Assembly: GCF_016918855.1 (NCBI RefSeq)
Contig: NZ_JADKYB010000004.1
Span: 62,001-126,000, forward strand
DNA from: Actinacidiphila acididurans
GTDB taxonomy: Bacteria > Actinomycetota > Actinomycetes > Streptomycetales > Streptomycetaceae
Reading direction: 5' to 3'
DNA length: 64,000 bases
The translations under genes were made by a program, and so were the position numbers. The notes below the pieces were generated by a model. The model did not search any database, had not been told where the DNA came from, and worked only from the letters and a program-made list of their open reading frames with translations. This document shows, in pieces, positions 50,963 through 59,718 of this stretch; the stretch's first letter is position 1, and each line of letters opens with the position of its first letter.

Positions 50963-51670
50963 CTACAGGGCCAGAGCGCGGGCCCGATAGCGGTACAGAT
51001 CCGCACTGGGCACCGCGGGTGCCGGCGGAGAGAGCGCAAAGCGGGCCGACAGCCGCTCATAAACCTCGCGCTGTTCGTCTTCCGGCAGCTCCGCTATGCG
51101 GGCGGACAGGTCGCGCGCGTTGAGCTGTGCGCCTGCCGTAGCCGGATTGGCGCCAAAATTGACAATCGAGACATCGCCTTGATGTATGTCAACTTCGATG
51201 ATGTCGCGCTGGTCATAATCCGGCGACCACTGCTGACGGACGATCCAGAACCCGAAAGACATCTCATCGACGTCACCCCTGTCCATCGCACTCCGCAGCG
51301 CTTGTACGTGCGGACTGGCAGGGTCAAGGCGTGCGTCTACATAGAGCCCGCTATCGTCCTCTGCGAGTTGCATGGTGCCGCTTTTCGTACGTGCTAGCGT
51401 CAAGCCACTGTGATTGACGAGTAGGGGCACATCAGCGCCCGCGGCGAGGGTCTGCGCGAACGCGCCGCGCCGCACGATTTCCGTGTACGGGCCGAACGCG
51501 TCCGACATGGCATAGCCGGTCTCGGTCACGCACGCGTAGCCACAGAAATGCAGCGCATCGCCCCCGGTGCCGTCCGGCGCTGCTCGCAGCGTGACGTCAC
51601 GGAAAGGCGTTTGCCGCCTCTGTATATCGGCCGGGCGGGCGGCCCGCGCCGACAGATCAAGGCTGCTCAT
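50963..51670 (-). CDS. HK97-type prohead protease (U35)
   Basis: This 235-residue serine protease processes the capsid. The herpesvirus-protease-like fold is marked by GYACVTETGYAMSDAFGPY, the catalytic His 87 in PLLVNHSG and Ser 138 in DEMSFGFWI. The start at ATG 51670 lies inside the end of the portal gene (14-base overlap) after GGGGGA. Order portal-protease-capsid is standard. Confidence 0.92.
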   Translation of the reverse strand: MSSLDLSARAARPADIQRRQTPFRDVTLRAAPDGTGGDALHFCGYACVTETGYAMSDAFGPYTEIVRRGAFAQTLAAGADVPLLVNHSGLTLARTKSGTMQLAEDDSGLYVDARLDPASPHVQALRSAMDRGDVDEMSFGFWIVRQQWSPDYDQRDIIEVDIHQGDVSIVNFGANPATAGAQLNARDLSARIAELPEDEQREVYERLSARFALSPPAPAVPSADLYRYRARALAL

Positions 51671-52895
51671 CGGGTCCCCCTTCCGGTGTGCCGCCGGCAC
51701 TCGGGTCCGCACCGGAGTGCGCGGAGTTGAGAGGCGCGTTGATGTCGTCTCCGCCCGGTATCGGGCGCAGGCGCTCTTTCGCTCTCGCTTCGTTTTGCGT
51801 GAGGATTCCGGCGGTACGGGCCTGGACGTATCCAGCCATGCGGCCCGCGGTGTCCGTGCGCTGGAGTTCCGTCGTGTCGATAAGCGCGGACTGGCCACGG
51901 GGAAGCATCCCGGTCCAAGCGTCCTGGAACATGGTCAGCCAATCCGCCATGGTGTAGGCGAGAAAGCCGATGCTCTGCTGTTCAATCCCGGTACCCCATG
52001 ACGTCGTGCGGTCCACCTGGCCCAGCATGTGAGGGGGGATGCCGTACAGCATGGCCATTTCCAGATTTGCCGCAGCACGGGTGCCCAAAAATTGAGCGTC
52101 TTCCGGCGGGACCGTGATCTGTGTCCATTTCGCCCCGCCGCTCAAGATGCCCACGGCGTGAGCATTCTTGAGACCGGTGTGGCTCGCTTCCCATGCTTCT
52201 TTCATGCGTCGAGCTGCCGCACGGTCCAGATCGGCATCAGTCGTGATCACACCGGAGAGGTGAGCGCCCCCGCCGAAGAACTCGGCACCGAATTCCTGTG
52301 CGGCTAGTCCTAGGCCGATGGCTTGCCGGGCGTAGGCAATCGGGGACATGCCCACGACGTCACCAGGCATCGACATGCCGATGATGTGCACCATGTCCGC
52401 GGTGTCGATGGGCTGCCGGTTTACCTTATACGTGCGGCCCCCGCCATCATCGGTATCTACCTGGACGTGATCCGGGTGGCACACCATGAGACGAGTCGGG
52501 CGCATGAGGGAATCCCGCGCGGTGACCACCGCATAGCCGTTTCCGCGGAGCGCGCACGACACCGCGAGTTGTTTGATGCCGTCCCGGCGGGAAAGCCATC
52601 GGGCGGTAATCGCACCACCGAAAGGATCGACCACGATTGTGGGTTGCCGGTCAAGCGGAGTGAGGACCGAATCCCGTAGTTGCATCGCTTGCATCGGCAG
52701 CGTGGCAATCGTGTTGGCGATAATCCGAACTGAGGCATAGACCGCGATCAGTTTCATGGCGGCCTGATCGTTGACCGGCACTCCGGATGCTGTCAGGTGC
52801 GCCAATTGCCCATTGGTCGGAATGCTGGAGTCTCCGAACAGAGGGATAGCGCGGGACTCCTCCGCGGACTCTCGCCGTTTCCAGGGCAGCCGCAT
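51657..52895 (-). CDS. HK97-family portal protein
   Basis: This 412-residue portal subunit forms the 12-mer ring at the capsid vertex. Typical sequences are YASVRIIANTIATLPMQAM, SCALRGNGYAVVTARDS, DMVHIIGMSMPGDVVGMSPI, GTRAAANLEMAMLYGIPPHMLG and TSWGTGIEQQSIGFL. The extreme C-terminus is disordered and overlaps the protease start. It follows the large terminase by 9 bases. Confidence 0.94.
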   Translation of the reverse strand: MRLPWKRRESAEESRAIPLFGDSSIPTNGQLAHLTASGVPVNDQAAMKLIAVYASVRIIANTIATLPMQAMQLRDSVLTPLDRQPTIVVDPFGGAITARWLSRRDGIKQLAVSCALRGNGYAVVTARDSLMRPTRLMVCHPDHVQVDTDDGGGRTYKVNRQPIDTADMVHIIGMSMPGDVVGMSPIAYARQAIGLGLAAQEFGAEFFGGGAHLSGVITTDADLDRAAARRMKEAWEASHTGLKNAHAVGILSGGAKWTQITVPPEDAQFLGTRAAANLEMAMLYGIPPHMLGQVDRTTSWGTGIEQQSIGFLAYTMADWLTMFQDAWTGMLPRGQSALIDTTELQRTDTAGRMAGYVQARTAGILTQNEARAKERLRPIPGGDDINAPLNSAHSGADPSAGGTPEGGPDEQP

Positions 52896-52904
52896 AGCGC
52901 CCCC

Positions 52905-54422
52905 TTACAGGTCGGCCCACGAGAAGAATTGCGGCTCCGCAGGCTCCGGCTCTGGTTCCGCCATGGCGCGTTCAAGGCCCATCACACTCGCCACAGCCAA
53001 GTCAATTTTCCGGGGCGAATGCCGTGCATCCTTGGCAATACGGGAACCGCGGTTGTCCACTTTGATCACGCAGTTCGCTATGTGGCGCGCTAGGCGCGGG
53101 TCGCCAGAGTGGGCGACCTGCCGATTCATGACCGCTTCGTAAAACCGCTGAGTCGCGGGCACCATCCGTTGCGGGCTCTGCGGAAACTCAACGATGGGCA
53201 AGCCATCATCTTCCAAAATCTGATAGCTACGCGCCCAGCGGAACGGGTCGCAGCAGATTTCCCGTACCTGCCAGCGTCGGCACGCTCGCCGAATCTCTTC
53301 CTCTACATCCAGGATCGGCACCGCCCAGTCATTCCCGCTACCGGTCGGGCGCTCCCATGAGGCAACGACGTCGATATACGGCAGCTCACCGCCCGCCGGC
53401 ACCGTAACGGCAATGAGCGCCGTACTGTCGTTGTTGAACGAGCCATCAAAGGCTAGGACGACTTCCGTACCGTCCGGAATCGGCCCGCGGGGGTCCGCGC
53501 ACGCTTCCCATGCGCCACCGGGCAGCCACGCTTGCGCGGTCGCCACCCATTGATTAAGGCGCTTCGTGCGGAATTCCGATTCGGGTGTGATCAGGACCGA
53601 GGCTTGGAAATCCTCCGCCCCGACGATGTCCCCGAATCCCGGATTTGCCTGCGCCCAGGTGGCGGGGTCCCGGTGGTTCGCGTCATCGGGGGCACCCCAC
53701 CATGCAAGGAAAAAGGTGGGGTCGGCGATTTCGCCGGACACGACCTTGAGGCCGTACTGATACAGCGTGTAGCACAGGGAGTCTCCGCCTGTGCTGTCCG
53801 TCTTCACACCGGCAGTCGTGATACCGACCATCATCGGTTCAAGGCGCGACCCGGACGCGAGGCGCATCACGTCCCACAATTCGCGGGTCGGCTGTGCGTG
53901 CACCTCATCCGCAATCACGAGGTGCGGATTCAAACCCTCTTTTGTGTACGCCTCTGCGCTGAGACAGCGGTACACGCTGCCTGTCGCGGGCAGCTCGATA
54001 GCGTCACGGTAGACGCGCATCGCGCTGGATAGCTCCGGCTCAAGCTCAATCATCCGGCGCGCGACACCGAAAACGATCCGTGCTTGATCCTTGTCCGCAG
54101 CGATGCTGTATACCTCGCCGCCGCTCGGTCCGAAAGACAGGCCGTAAAGGCCGATGCCCGCACCTACCGCGCTTTTGCCGTTCTTACGGGGCGTTCCGAT
54201 AAGCGCCGTGCGGTGCCGTAGGCGCCCATCGGGCCTGCGCGCCCAGAGCTGCCCGGCTAGCGTGCGCTGCCACGGGCGCAGGCGAATCCTGGTGCCCGCG
54301 GCCCCGCCGATGCTGTCTTTCGTGATGCGGCAAAATTGCTCGGTGAACTCGCAGAATTGCGGCCCATCGCCGCGGGCGATGTCCGCGGCCGGCACTGGAG
54401 TAAGCCAACGGGGGGCAGCCAT
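52905..54422 (-). CDS. Terminase large subunit
   Basis: This DNA-packaging ATPase/nuclease of 505 residues starts at ATG 54422 after GGGGGG; a start five codons earlier lacks spacing. Walker A is GTPRKNGKS (76-84) and Walker B HLVIADEVHAQP (Asp 172, Glu 173). The nuclease domain starts at VVLAFDGSFNNDSTALI, with further acidic residues at EICCDPFRW. MNRQVAHSGDPRLARHIANC and SRIAKDARHSPRKIDLAVA are conserved family segments. Confidence 0.95.
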   Translation of the reverse strand: MAAPRWLTPVPAADIARGDGPQFCEFTEQFCRITKDSIGGAAGTRIRLRPWQRTLAGQLWARRPDGRLRHRTALIGTPRKNGKSAVGAGIGLYGLSFGPSGGEVYSIAADKDQARIVFGVARRMIELEPELSSAMRVYRDAIELPATGSVYRCLSAEAYTKEGLNPHLVIADEVHAQPTRELWDVMRLASGSRLEPMMVGITTAGVKTDSTGGDSLCYTLYQYGLKVVSGEIADPTFFLAWWGAPDDANHRDPATWAQANPGFGDIVGAEDFQASVLITPESEFRTKRLNQWVATAQAWLPGGAWEACADPRGPIPDGTEVVLAFDGSFNNDSTALIAVTVPAGGELPYIDVVASWERPTGSGNDWAVPILDVEEEIRRACRRWQVREICCDPFRWARSYQILEDDGLPIVEFPQSPQRMVPATQRFYEAVMNRQVAHSGDPRLARHIANCVIKVDNRGSRIAKDARHSPRKIDLAVASVMGLERAMAEPEPEPAEPQFFSWADL

Positions 54423-54440
54423 AGCCACCCCCCGCACAGC

Positions 54441-54584
54441 CTATTTGTGCTCTGCCTGTCTCAGCGTTTCAAGGACCCGTGACCAGTCAAAGGGGGCCGT
54501 GGAATCCTCTAGAGCCACGGTCGCGTAAAAGGCAAGTCCCCGATGATGCAGCCATCGCCGCAGAGAGCGCCGGAACCGTGTCAT
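54441..54584 (-). CDS. 47-residue protein between the terminase subunits
   Basis: The ATG at 54584 overlaps the small terminase stop (ATGA), and a 47-residue basic/helical protein follows (MTRFRRSLRRWLHHRGLAF ... DWSRVLETLRQAEHK). Translational coupling and close packing argue that it is real. It may be a packaging accessory; no family is known. Confidence 0.6.
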   Translation of the reverse strand: MTRFRRSLRRWLHHRGLAFYATVALEDSTAPFDWSRVLETLRQAEHK

Positions 54585-55054
54585 GAGGTCTCTTTCCTCC
54601 GGCTCAGCATCTCTTCAAAGGCGCTCTTAGCCTTGACTTCCGCAAGCCCCATCCGGGCGCGGTCGGTAGGTGTCAGGCCCAGGGCGGCAAGGAGTTTCGC
54701 TATCTCGGTCTCGACAGTTGAGAGCATCCCAACCAAGGGATTGGGGTACGCGTAATTTTTCTCCGTATACAAAACCGGTTCCGAGTCGGCCAGTCGTCGG
54801 AGGAAGTCGTCCCGCCGGTCCGTCTTCTCTGCGAGCAAGAGCAGCGTTGGCATGTCCGTCTGCGCGAGCCACACCGCGCCGGACACAACGCGCTGCCAGA
54901 TATCCCGCCCCGCCGGCCCCAGGTGCGCGGGCAGCTCCGCCCCGCCCAGCGGTGCCACCTCTACCACCCGGGTAGCGTCCGGCAACGCGCGCTGCCCCGG
55001 ATTACCGAGGCGCCGCTTTCGCTCGGTCGGCACCGGCGGACGTCCAGCGACCAT
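54581..55054 (-). CDS. Terminase small subunit (P27 family)
   Basis: This 157-residue protein starts at ATG 55054 behind GGAGG. It has the P27 signature: PPVPTERKRRLGNPGQRALP at the N-terminus, GPAGRDIWQRVVSGAVWLAQTDMPTLLLLAE, then PNPLVGMLSTVETEIAKLLAALGLTPTDRARMG. It recognises the packaging site and loads the large subunit. The 183 bases between this gene and the HNH gene are a candidate cos region. Confidence 0.88.
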   Translation of the reverse strand: MVAGRPPVPTERKRRLGNPGQRALPDATRVVEVAPLGGAELPAHLGPAGRDIWQRVVSGAVWLAQTDMPTLLLLAEKTDRRDDFLRRLADSEPVLYTEKNYAYPNPLVGMLSTVETEIAKLLAALGLTPTDRARMGLAEVKAKSAFEEMLSRRKETS

Positions 55055-55237
55055 TGCCGACTCACCTCCTGAAATGTGCAGCGCGTGACGAATGCGCCCG
55101 GTCACCTAGCAGACTCCCAGGGCCGAAATTCCGCAGCGGTGTTCGGGGCCATGGGAGCCGGGTCCCGGAAGGTGTGCGCTACAAAGATTGCACTACCCCC
55201 CCATTTTTTCACGCAGCGTGACCAATTTCGGATCTCG
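55055..55237. other. Candidate cos region between terminase small subunit and HNH gene
   Basis: No gene is seen in these 183 bases. A run CCCCCCC followed by ATTTTTTC (about 55194-55209) stands out. Cos sites of HK97-type phages commonly lie beside terS with an HNH gene close by. This placement is inference. Confidence 0.35.
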
Positions 55238-55576
55238 TTACGCAATGCGATTATATTTGCGTGCATTACACATCCGGCACAGCACGGCCAAGTTTTCCGG
55301 CGTATCGGCTCCGCCTGCGCTTTTCGGCGTGATGTGGTCCGCGGTGAGATCCGCACTCCGGTGCGCGGGGACTCCGTATCCGGGGCACCAGTCGCCGTAC
55401 ACCTGCCTGTGCGCGCTCACCTTGGCCGCCGCGGTGACGCGGTAGCGGTATCCGTACCCCCGGTGTGTAGCCGATCCGCGGCGCTGCTCTATGCGCGCTT
55501 GGTGGACAGCGGCGCAGCGCTCGCAGCGTGAGGCGTGTGTGAGGCGCCCGCAGTCAAGGCAGGGGCGCCTAGGCAT
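55238..55576 (-). CDS. HNH endonuclease
   Basis: This 112-residue nuclease starts at ATG 55576, overlapping the preceding stop. An N-terminal zinc knuckle (CLDCGRLTHASRCERC) precedes the HNH core: LTADHITPKSAGGADTPENLAVLCRMCNARK, with the His of DHI as the base, the Asn of PEN and the CxxC. HNH proteins next to terminase assist cohesive-end cutting during packaging in many cos phages, which is the likely role here. Confidence 0.92.
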   Translation of the reverse strand: MPRRPCLDCGRLTHASRCERCAAVHQARIEQRRGSATHRGYGYRYRVTAAAKVSAHRQVYGDWCPGYGVPAHRSADLTADHITPKSAGGADTPENLAVLCRMCNARKYNRIA

Positions 55577-55946
55577 CGGCTGTCTGTGCCCAGTGCGGCG
55601 GCAGCTCAGCAACGGGTGCCGGCGGGGCCGCGTCGGTGGGGGCGGGCTCGGGGGTGCATGAGCATCCGGGCAAATCCGTGGGGTGGGGTGCTGTGCAGTC
55701 TGCGGCGTGCACCTGGGCGGCAGCGTCCAGGGTGATGGCGTGTTCTGCGCAGGCGTACACGGGCACGGTTGTCTCTGCCTCGGTCGGCAGGGGCCCGTAG
55801 TCCGGCGGTTGCTGCGGGTCGGCGAGTGCGGCGCGTTCGTTGCGCTGCGCTTGGACCAGGGCGACGTGGTCGCTCCGTTCGGTGGGAGTCGGGCGGCGAA
55901 ACCACTGGACGAGTGCGGGTGCGCCGCACAGGGTGCATTCCGTCAC
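55569..55946 (-). CDS. Small Cys-rich hypothetical protein
   Basis: This 125-residue protein starts with CTLCG, a zinc knuckle, and has YACAEHA and GCSCTPEP further on, with a disordered Pro/Ala/Thr tail. It overlaps the HNH start by a few bases, so the two are probably translated together. No function can be assigned. Confidence 0.6.
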   Translation of the reverse strand: MTECTLCGAPALVQWFRRPTPTERSDHVALVQAQRNERAALADPQQPPDYGPLPTEAETTVPVYACAEHAITLDAAAQVHAADCTAPHPTDLPGCSCTPEPAPTDAAPPAPVAELPPHWAQTADA

Positions 55947-56137
55947 GATTCCTCCGTATTTGCCTGAATGGCGGATGCCCTGTTCATAACGACAAGCTCA
56001 CGAAATGGTCATCGATAGACCAAGAAGGTAATGGGGGGACCCAGTCCGCTTGCGTCGCCGCCCGGGTGGCGGTGCACACTCACCGCGGCGGTACCGCGGA
56101 GAGGACCACCATTTGAGTCACGACAAAAGAGAGCGCT

Positions 56138-56284
56138 ATGCCCGACACTCAATTACGCCCGTTCTTTGAACTGCGCATCGGCGGACTGCACATCACTGCG
56201 GAGCGCTTTCCGGTGCGACTCGTCACCGCGATCATTACGGCTGCCGCTTCCGGCATCGGAACGTGGCTCGTCACGCTTCGCTAG
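56138..56284 (+). CDS. Small membrane protein of mobile elements
   Basis: This 48-residue plus-strand protein starts at ATG 56138. An N-terminal part (LRPFFELRIGGLHITAERFP) precedes one membrane helix (LVTAIITAAASGIGTWLV). Proteins of this plan occur widely in Streptomyces prophages and plasmids. It stands alone, opposite to its neighbours, and is followed by a terminator. Confidence 0.65.
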   Translation: MPDTQLRPFFELRIGGLHITAERFPVRLVTAIITAAASGIGTWLVTLR

Positions 56285-56301
56285 CGTGCAGGCACGCAAA
56301 A

Positions 56302-56334
56302 GGGCTCTGGATCAGTGGGATTGATCCAGAGCCC
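56302..56334. terminator. Terminator of the small membrane protein gene
   Basis: GGGCTCTGGATCA and TGATCCAGAGCCC pair perfectly over 13 bases with a 7-base loop. It can also stop minus-strand transcription from 56398. Confidence 0.88.
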
Positions 56335-56397
56335 TGGCCTGTGTGTTTCCGGGCATGCCGGAAGCGCCTTTATCTTCGGTCATCCGTACGCGGTTCG

Positions 56398-56676
56398 TCA
56401 ACGGGTAACTTTGCGTTGGCCGGGGATACGAATGCGTGTTCGTGCGGGCGGAGGGGGCGGCAGGGGCGGACACGCGCCGCTCTGGGCGCATCCGAGGCTG
56501 CACAGGTGCACGTACCGGGGCAGCTCCGCCAGGTCCCACAGAGCCCCGTAGCGGCCCGCTCTGCCGTGTCTGGTCACGCGCCCCTCATGGGCCCACCGGT
56601 ACAGCGTGGCTCGGGGGCGCCCGGTCCATGTCTCGGCAGCCTCGGTGTCCACCAGGCGCAGGCTCCGGTCTGTCAC
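56398..56676 (-). CDS. Excisionase/MerR-like helix-turn-helix protein
   Basis: This 92-residue protein starts at a GTG overlapping the previous stop (GTGA). VDTEAAETWTGRPRATLYRWAHEGRVTRHGRAGRYGALWDLAELP is a winged helix of the Xis/MerR type that reads a target and bends DNA. The end carries CSLGCAQSGACPP and a Pro run. It may control early genes or excision; an integrase is not in view. Confidence 0.7.
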   Translation of the reverse strand: MTDRSLRLVDTEAAETWTGRPRATLYRWAHEGRVTRHGRAGRYGALWDLAELPRYVHLCSLGCAQSGACPPLPPPPPARTRIRIPGQRKVTR

Positions 56677-57203
56677 TCGGCACCCCCGATCAGGGCCGCG
56701 ATGTCCTGCCACGCGTAGGCGGTGCCGCACGGCGAGGTGTCCGCGGTGCCGGTGCAAACCGCGCGTCCGTCTTCGACGCGGAGCCCGCCCCCGCAGTGTC
56801 CGCAGACGAATCCGCGGATGGTGCCGGCGGGCACGTCATAGCCGCATATCAGGCGCGCACGGCGGACGGCACTGGCCAGGTAGCGCCGGATTTCGTCTAT
56901 CAGGTCGAGCGCAGCAAAGTTCCCGGGCAACGGCGGATCTACCACAGTTGCGGCGCGCCCGTCGCTGTCCGCCGACTGTAGCTGCGCTATCGCGTCTTCA
57001 AGCTGTGCGATCAGCGCGCGCTGCCGGACGGTTTTGACGCGCATCTCTGTTGTGGTCGGGCAGGCACACCGGCGCAGGCGCGTACTTTCGGCGAGACATG
57101 GCGCGGTGTGGGTTTTGATGGATAGGCGGTATTCGATCCGTTCGTCAAAGCCTGTGACGAGTGCTTCTGTCAGTGTGGTGATGCGTTCAAGGTCACGTGA
57201 CAT
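56673..57203 (-). CDS. Zinc-ribbon hypothetical protein
   Basis: This 176-residue protein starts at ATG 57203 inside the end of the upstream gene. It is helical in the N-terminal part (VKTVRQRALIAQLEDAIAQLQSADS) with a C-terminal ribbon (FVCGHCGGGLRVEDGRAVC ... SPCGTAYAW). It is part of a tightly packed minus-strand run. No known function. Confidence 0.65.
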   Translation of the reverse strand: MSRDLERITTLTEALVTGFDERIEYRLSIKTHTAPCLAESTRLRRCACPTTTEMRVKTVRQRALIAQLEDAIAQLQSADSDGRAATVVDPPLPGNFAALDLIDEIRRYLASAVRRARLICGYDVPAGTIRGFVCGHCGGGLRVEDGRAVCTGTADTSPCGTAYAWQDIAALIGGAE

Positions 57204-57720
57204 GGGTAGTGCTCTCCGGGCACTCATCATGGACAGCCCATAGGTAGGAACCGCATTCGATGCCCCAGAAAAGGTCATCGTTGCGGATGAATCCGCGGCA
57301 CGTATCGCACCTGCGGACCCTAGAAAGGCGCGGGGTCGCAGTGCTCGCAGCTTTGCGGATTTGGCCCGTGCGGGGCTTTGAGGCAGAGGGGGCGCCCAGG
57401 TGCCCAGTAGCGCTCACACGGGCTGAGCGGGGGTCCGCGGTGACCGGCCGGAGCGGTCGCGTGCTCGTCCCGCATGGGTGGTCGCCAACGAGCTGCCCCG
57501 CGCCCAGGACGTCGCCGGGACGGAGCGGCCGGAGCGCCTGCGCGCGACCGGCCAGCATGCCGACGCGGTACACGGTCCGTCCGGCGACCAGGGCGGCCCG
57601 TACAGCGTCCAGGTCGAGCGGACCGGGGTCTACGGCCGTACTCACTCCCCCGACCAGACAGGCGAGCACACAGGCGCCACAGCGGAAGCATGCGGCCAGT
57701 ACCGGCCGGGTGTCGATCAT
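57193..57720 (-). CDS. Cys-rich hypothetical protein downstream of the repeat array
   Basis: This 175-residue protein starts at ATG 57720. Cys clusters lie at both ends (CFRCGACVLACLV; RRCDTCRGFIRNDDLFWGIECG; HDEC). A middle part (VYRVGMLAGRAQALRPLRPGD) is unclassified. It is the first gene after the GGGGACAG array and may be under control of whatever binds there. Confidence 0.6.
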   Translation of the reverse strand: MIDTRPVLAACFRCGACVLACLVGGVSTAVDPGPLDLDAVRAALVAGRTVYRVGMLAGRAQALRPLRPGDVLGAGQLVGDHPCGTSTRPLRPVTADPRSARVSATGHLGAPSASKPRTGQIRKAASTATPRLSRVRRCDTCRGFIRNDDLFWGIECGSYLWAVHDECPESTTHVT

Positions 57721-57789
57721 GTATCGGCTAGATATTTGATCTTCCTTTCTGTACCTGCCCGACGCCTGCCCGACCCGTGCTGTCCCGAC

Positions 57790-57952
57790 CTGTCCCCACC
57801 CCTAAAGGGGTGGGGACAGGGGACAGGTCGGCCGGGGACAGGGGACAGTTTTGGGGACAGGTGCGGGGACAGGTCTGACCTGCGAAAACGGCAAACCTGT
57901 CCCCAAGTCGGGGACAGGTGCTTTTCGACCTGTCCCCAAGATCAGGGGACAG
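57790..57952. repeat. Array of 11 GGGGACAG units, iteron-like
   Basis: GGGGACAG occurs eight times on the plus strand (57812, 57819, 57834, 57841, 57853, 57865, 57910, 57945) and three times on the minus strand (57790, 57897, 57930) within 163 bases. Most units read GGGGACAGG. Several pairs form inverted repeats, such as the arms around CCACCCCTAAAGGGGTGG (57795-57812). It fills the gap between the RepA-like ATPase stop and the next gene. It may be a replication origin with iterons or an operator cluster. Confidence 0.85.
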
Positions 57953-57959
57953 GTTTCGC

Positions 57960-59273
57960 TCACTGGACGTCGTCTGAGTCGTCACCCTGGGCGACATCGT
58001 CAAAGGACTCCGCCGCGGGACGCTCATCCGCCGGCACCGGGGCGTCACGCTTCTTCCGGTGAGCGATAGCGGACGCGAGCACCGCATTCCGGATGGTCAC
58101 CTGACGGTGCGTGAGCCACATGCGCATACGGTCCCTGCCGAGATCGGTCGGAGCGCCAAGCCTGTCCAGTAGCGCTACCGCGTGAGACACGGCGGGGTCG
58201 AGTCCGGGCACAGCGAACGATGCGCCTTGCTCTGGCACCAGAACCACCGAGGTTTCCGGCTCACCTGTCCGCCGCGTCATCCCGTCGATTGCCACGACAC
58301 GGGGCAGCAGTCGGATTTCCCGGCTGTCATCGTCATCCTTGGTCTTGTCGATGCGTACGGTGACGACACGATCGGCCCCCTTGCCTTCCGCTTTCATCAA
58401 CAGTTCCGTTTGCACGGCACCGAGGATTGCGGAAGCGCCGCGCCCGTGCTCGCCCTGGTGCCCGGTGTGGTGGACAAGCGTGGCGCACGCGTCGCATCCT
58501 TTGGCGAGGCGTTCCACGCGCGCGAATATCGGCCCCATCCTTTCGTTACTCGATTCCTCTATGCCGACTGTCGCCCGTGCCTGCGTATCGAGAACGACCA
58601 GCACGGGGCGGATTCGGCGGCACGCCTCTTCAAGTACGAGCCATTCCGGCCCGGCAATCTGCACGGGGCGGGGCAGGAAATGTACGTCCGTCATCCGTCG
58701 GCCCCTGTGCTGTTCCCATGCGCGGACGCGCTTACGGATGCCCCCTGCGCCTTCCGCAACGAGGTAGAGAACGGGCCCGGGAAAGGTGGTGCGGTCTGCC
58801 CAGGGGATACCGGCCGCTACGCATCCGGCGATATCGAGCGCCGCAAAACTCTTCATGCTTCCTGGGCGCCCGTTGATTCTCGCTACGGTTTGTCGGTACA
58901 GAAGTCCGTCCACTACGGGTACGAGCGCGGGAATGCTGTCCAGGGTGTCACTCGTCAGCGTCTCGGATATGAGCGCGTCAGCGAGTTCTTCGATGCGCCC
59001 GCGCTGTTCTTCTTCCTCCAAGTCCGCGGCCCGCGCTTTGGCCCGGTTGTAGCTTGCTATCTCCCGTGCCTTTTCGAGTTCGGCAGATTCCCGGTTGCGC
59101 GCGTCGATCAGGGCGCGCGCGTTTGCGTCGTGGACGGGTGCGGGCAGTCGAGAGGACACCGCGGCGACGATGCCTTGCACATCTTCGGGGAGGGATTCGA
59201 GCGGGGCAGTCTCCGGATTGAGTAGCCAATAGAGTGCTAGGCGCGCGCTCACCTCCGGCGATTCCAACGTCAC
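57960..59273 (-). CDS. RepA-like RecA-fold ATPase (AAA_25)
   Basis: This 437-residue ATPase is of the RepA/DnaB-like helicase type. A helical, charged N-terminal part (RESAELEKAREIASYNRAKA) is followed by the RecA-fold core with Walker A GRPGSMKS (135-142), the VLYLVAEGAGGIRKRVRAW strand, Walker B VLVVLDTQAR (about 224-233), CATLVHHTGHQGEHGRGAS and VVTVRIDKTKDDD. This set matches phage and plasmid RepA-like ATPases. The prim-pol gene and GGGGACAG array nearby support a replication role. Confidence 0.88.
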   Translation of the reverse strand: MTLESPEVSARLALYWLLNPETAPLESLPEDVQGIVAAVSSRLPAPVHDANARALIDARNRESAELEKAREIASYNRAKARAADLEEEEQRGRIEELADALISETLTSDTLDSIPALVPVVDGLLYRQTVARINGRPGSMKSFAALDIAGCVAAGIPWADRTTFPGPVLYLVAEGAGGIRKRVRAWEQHRGRRMTDVHFLPRPVQIAGPEWLVLEEACRRIRPVLVVLDTQARATVGIEESSNERMGPIFARVERLAKGCDACATLVHHTGHQGEHGRGASAILGAVQTELLMKAEGKGADRVVTVRIDKTKDDDDSREIRLLPRVVAIDGMTRRTGEPETSVVLVPEQGASFAVPGLDPAVSHAVALLDRLGAPTDLGRDRMRMWLTHRQVTIRNAVLASAIAHRKKRDAPVPADERPAAESFDDVAQGDDSDDVQ

Positions 59274-59308
59274 GTCACACCGCGCCTTACCCTGGTATCG
59301 TGCGTGTC

Positions 59309-59497
59309 ATGGCACATGTGCATGATCTTGAGTACGTCAGTCAGGTAATTTTCACCGGCCCCAAAAGGCAACAGAGACCGAACGTTGTCGCCCGGAATGC
59401 CTGCTACGGGTGCGACACGCTTTGGTGTTTCACGTGTGGAACGGAAGTGCCGGATCATGAGTTCTGCCCTAAGTGCCCGGACGAGAAACCCGCCTAG
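59309..59497 (+). CDS. Small zinc-ribbon protein, plus strand
   Basis: This 62-residue protein starts at ATG 59309 without a ribosome site, probably leaderless (TATCGT lies 10-15 bases upstream). CYGCDTLWCFTCGTEVPDHE followed by FCPKC holds three CxxC pairs. It is divergent from the RepA-like gene and convergent with the next, overlapping its stop by four bases. Confidence 0.6.
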   Translation: MAHVHDLEYVSQVIFTGPKRQQRPNVVARNACYGCDTLWCFTCGTEVPDHEFCPKCPDEKPA

Positions 59498-59718
59498 ATC
59501 ATCGGTACGGACCTGATTTCAATACCCGTCCATGCCCAGCCGTGCAGGGGAACTTGCGCATAGAGCTTGTGGGTTTTCGTCCAGCGGAAGCGCGCCCCGC
59601 GGTAATCAGTGCCAATCATGTGCTCTAGGACGTGTTTCCGCGCTGCACGCTGGGACACGGCGACGCCTTGCACCATGCCGTTCTCGACAATCACGTATAT
59701 GCCTCGGTAGCCGTACAT
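59494..59718 (-). CDS. Small hypothetical protein
   Basis: This 74-residue protein starts at ATG 59718 with GGAG ten bases upstream. It is a compact alpha/beta protein (YGYRGIYVIVENGMVQGVAVS, RAARKHVLEHMIG) with no known motif. The start lies inside the last codons of the preceding gene, consistent with coupling. Confidence 0.6.
   Translation of the reverse strand: MYGYRGIYVIVENGMVQGVAVSQRAARKHVLEHMIGTDYRGARFRWTKTHKLYAQVPLHGWAWTGIEIRSVPMI

Noticed and set aside
57728..58087. Minus-strand frame in which the GGGGACAG array would encode Cys-Pro repeats
   Set aside because: It has no ribosome site, and the repeats occur on both strands and in changing phase, so the array is better read as DNA sites than as a protein.
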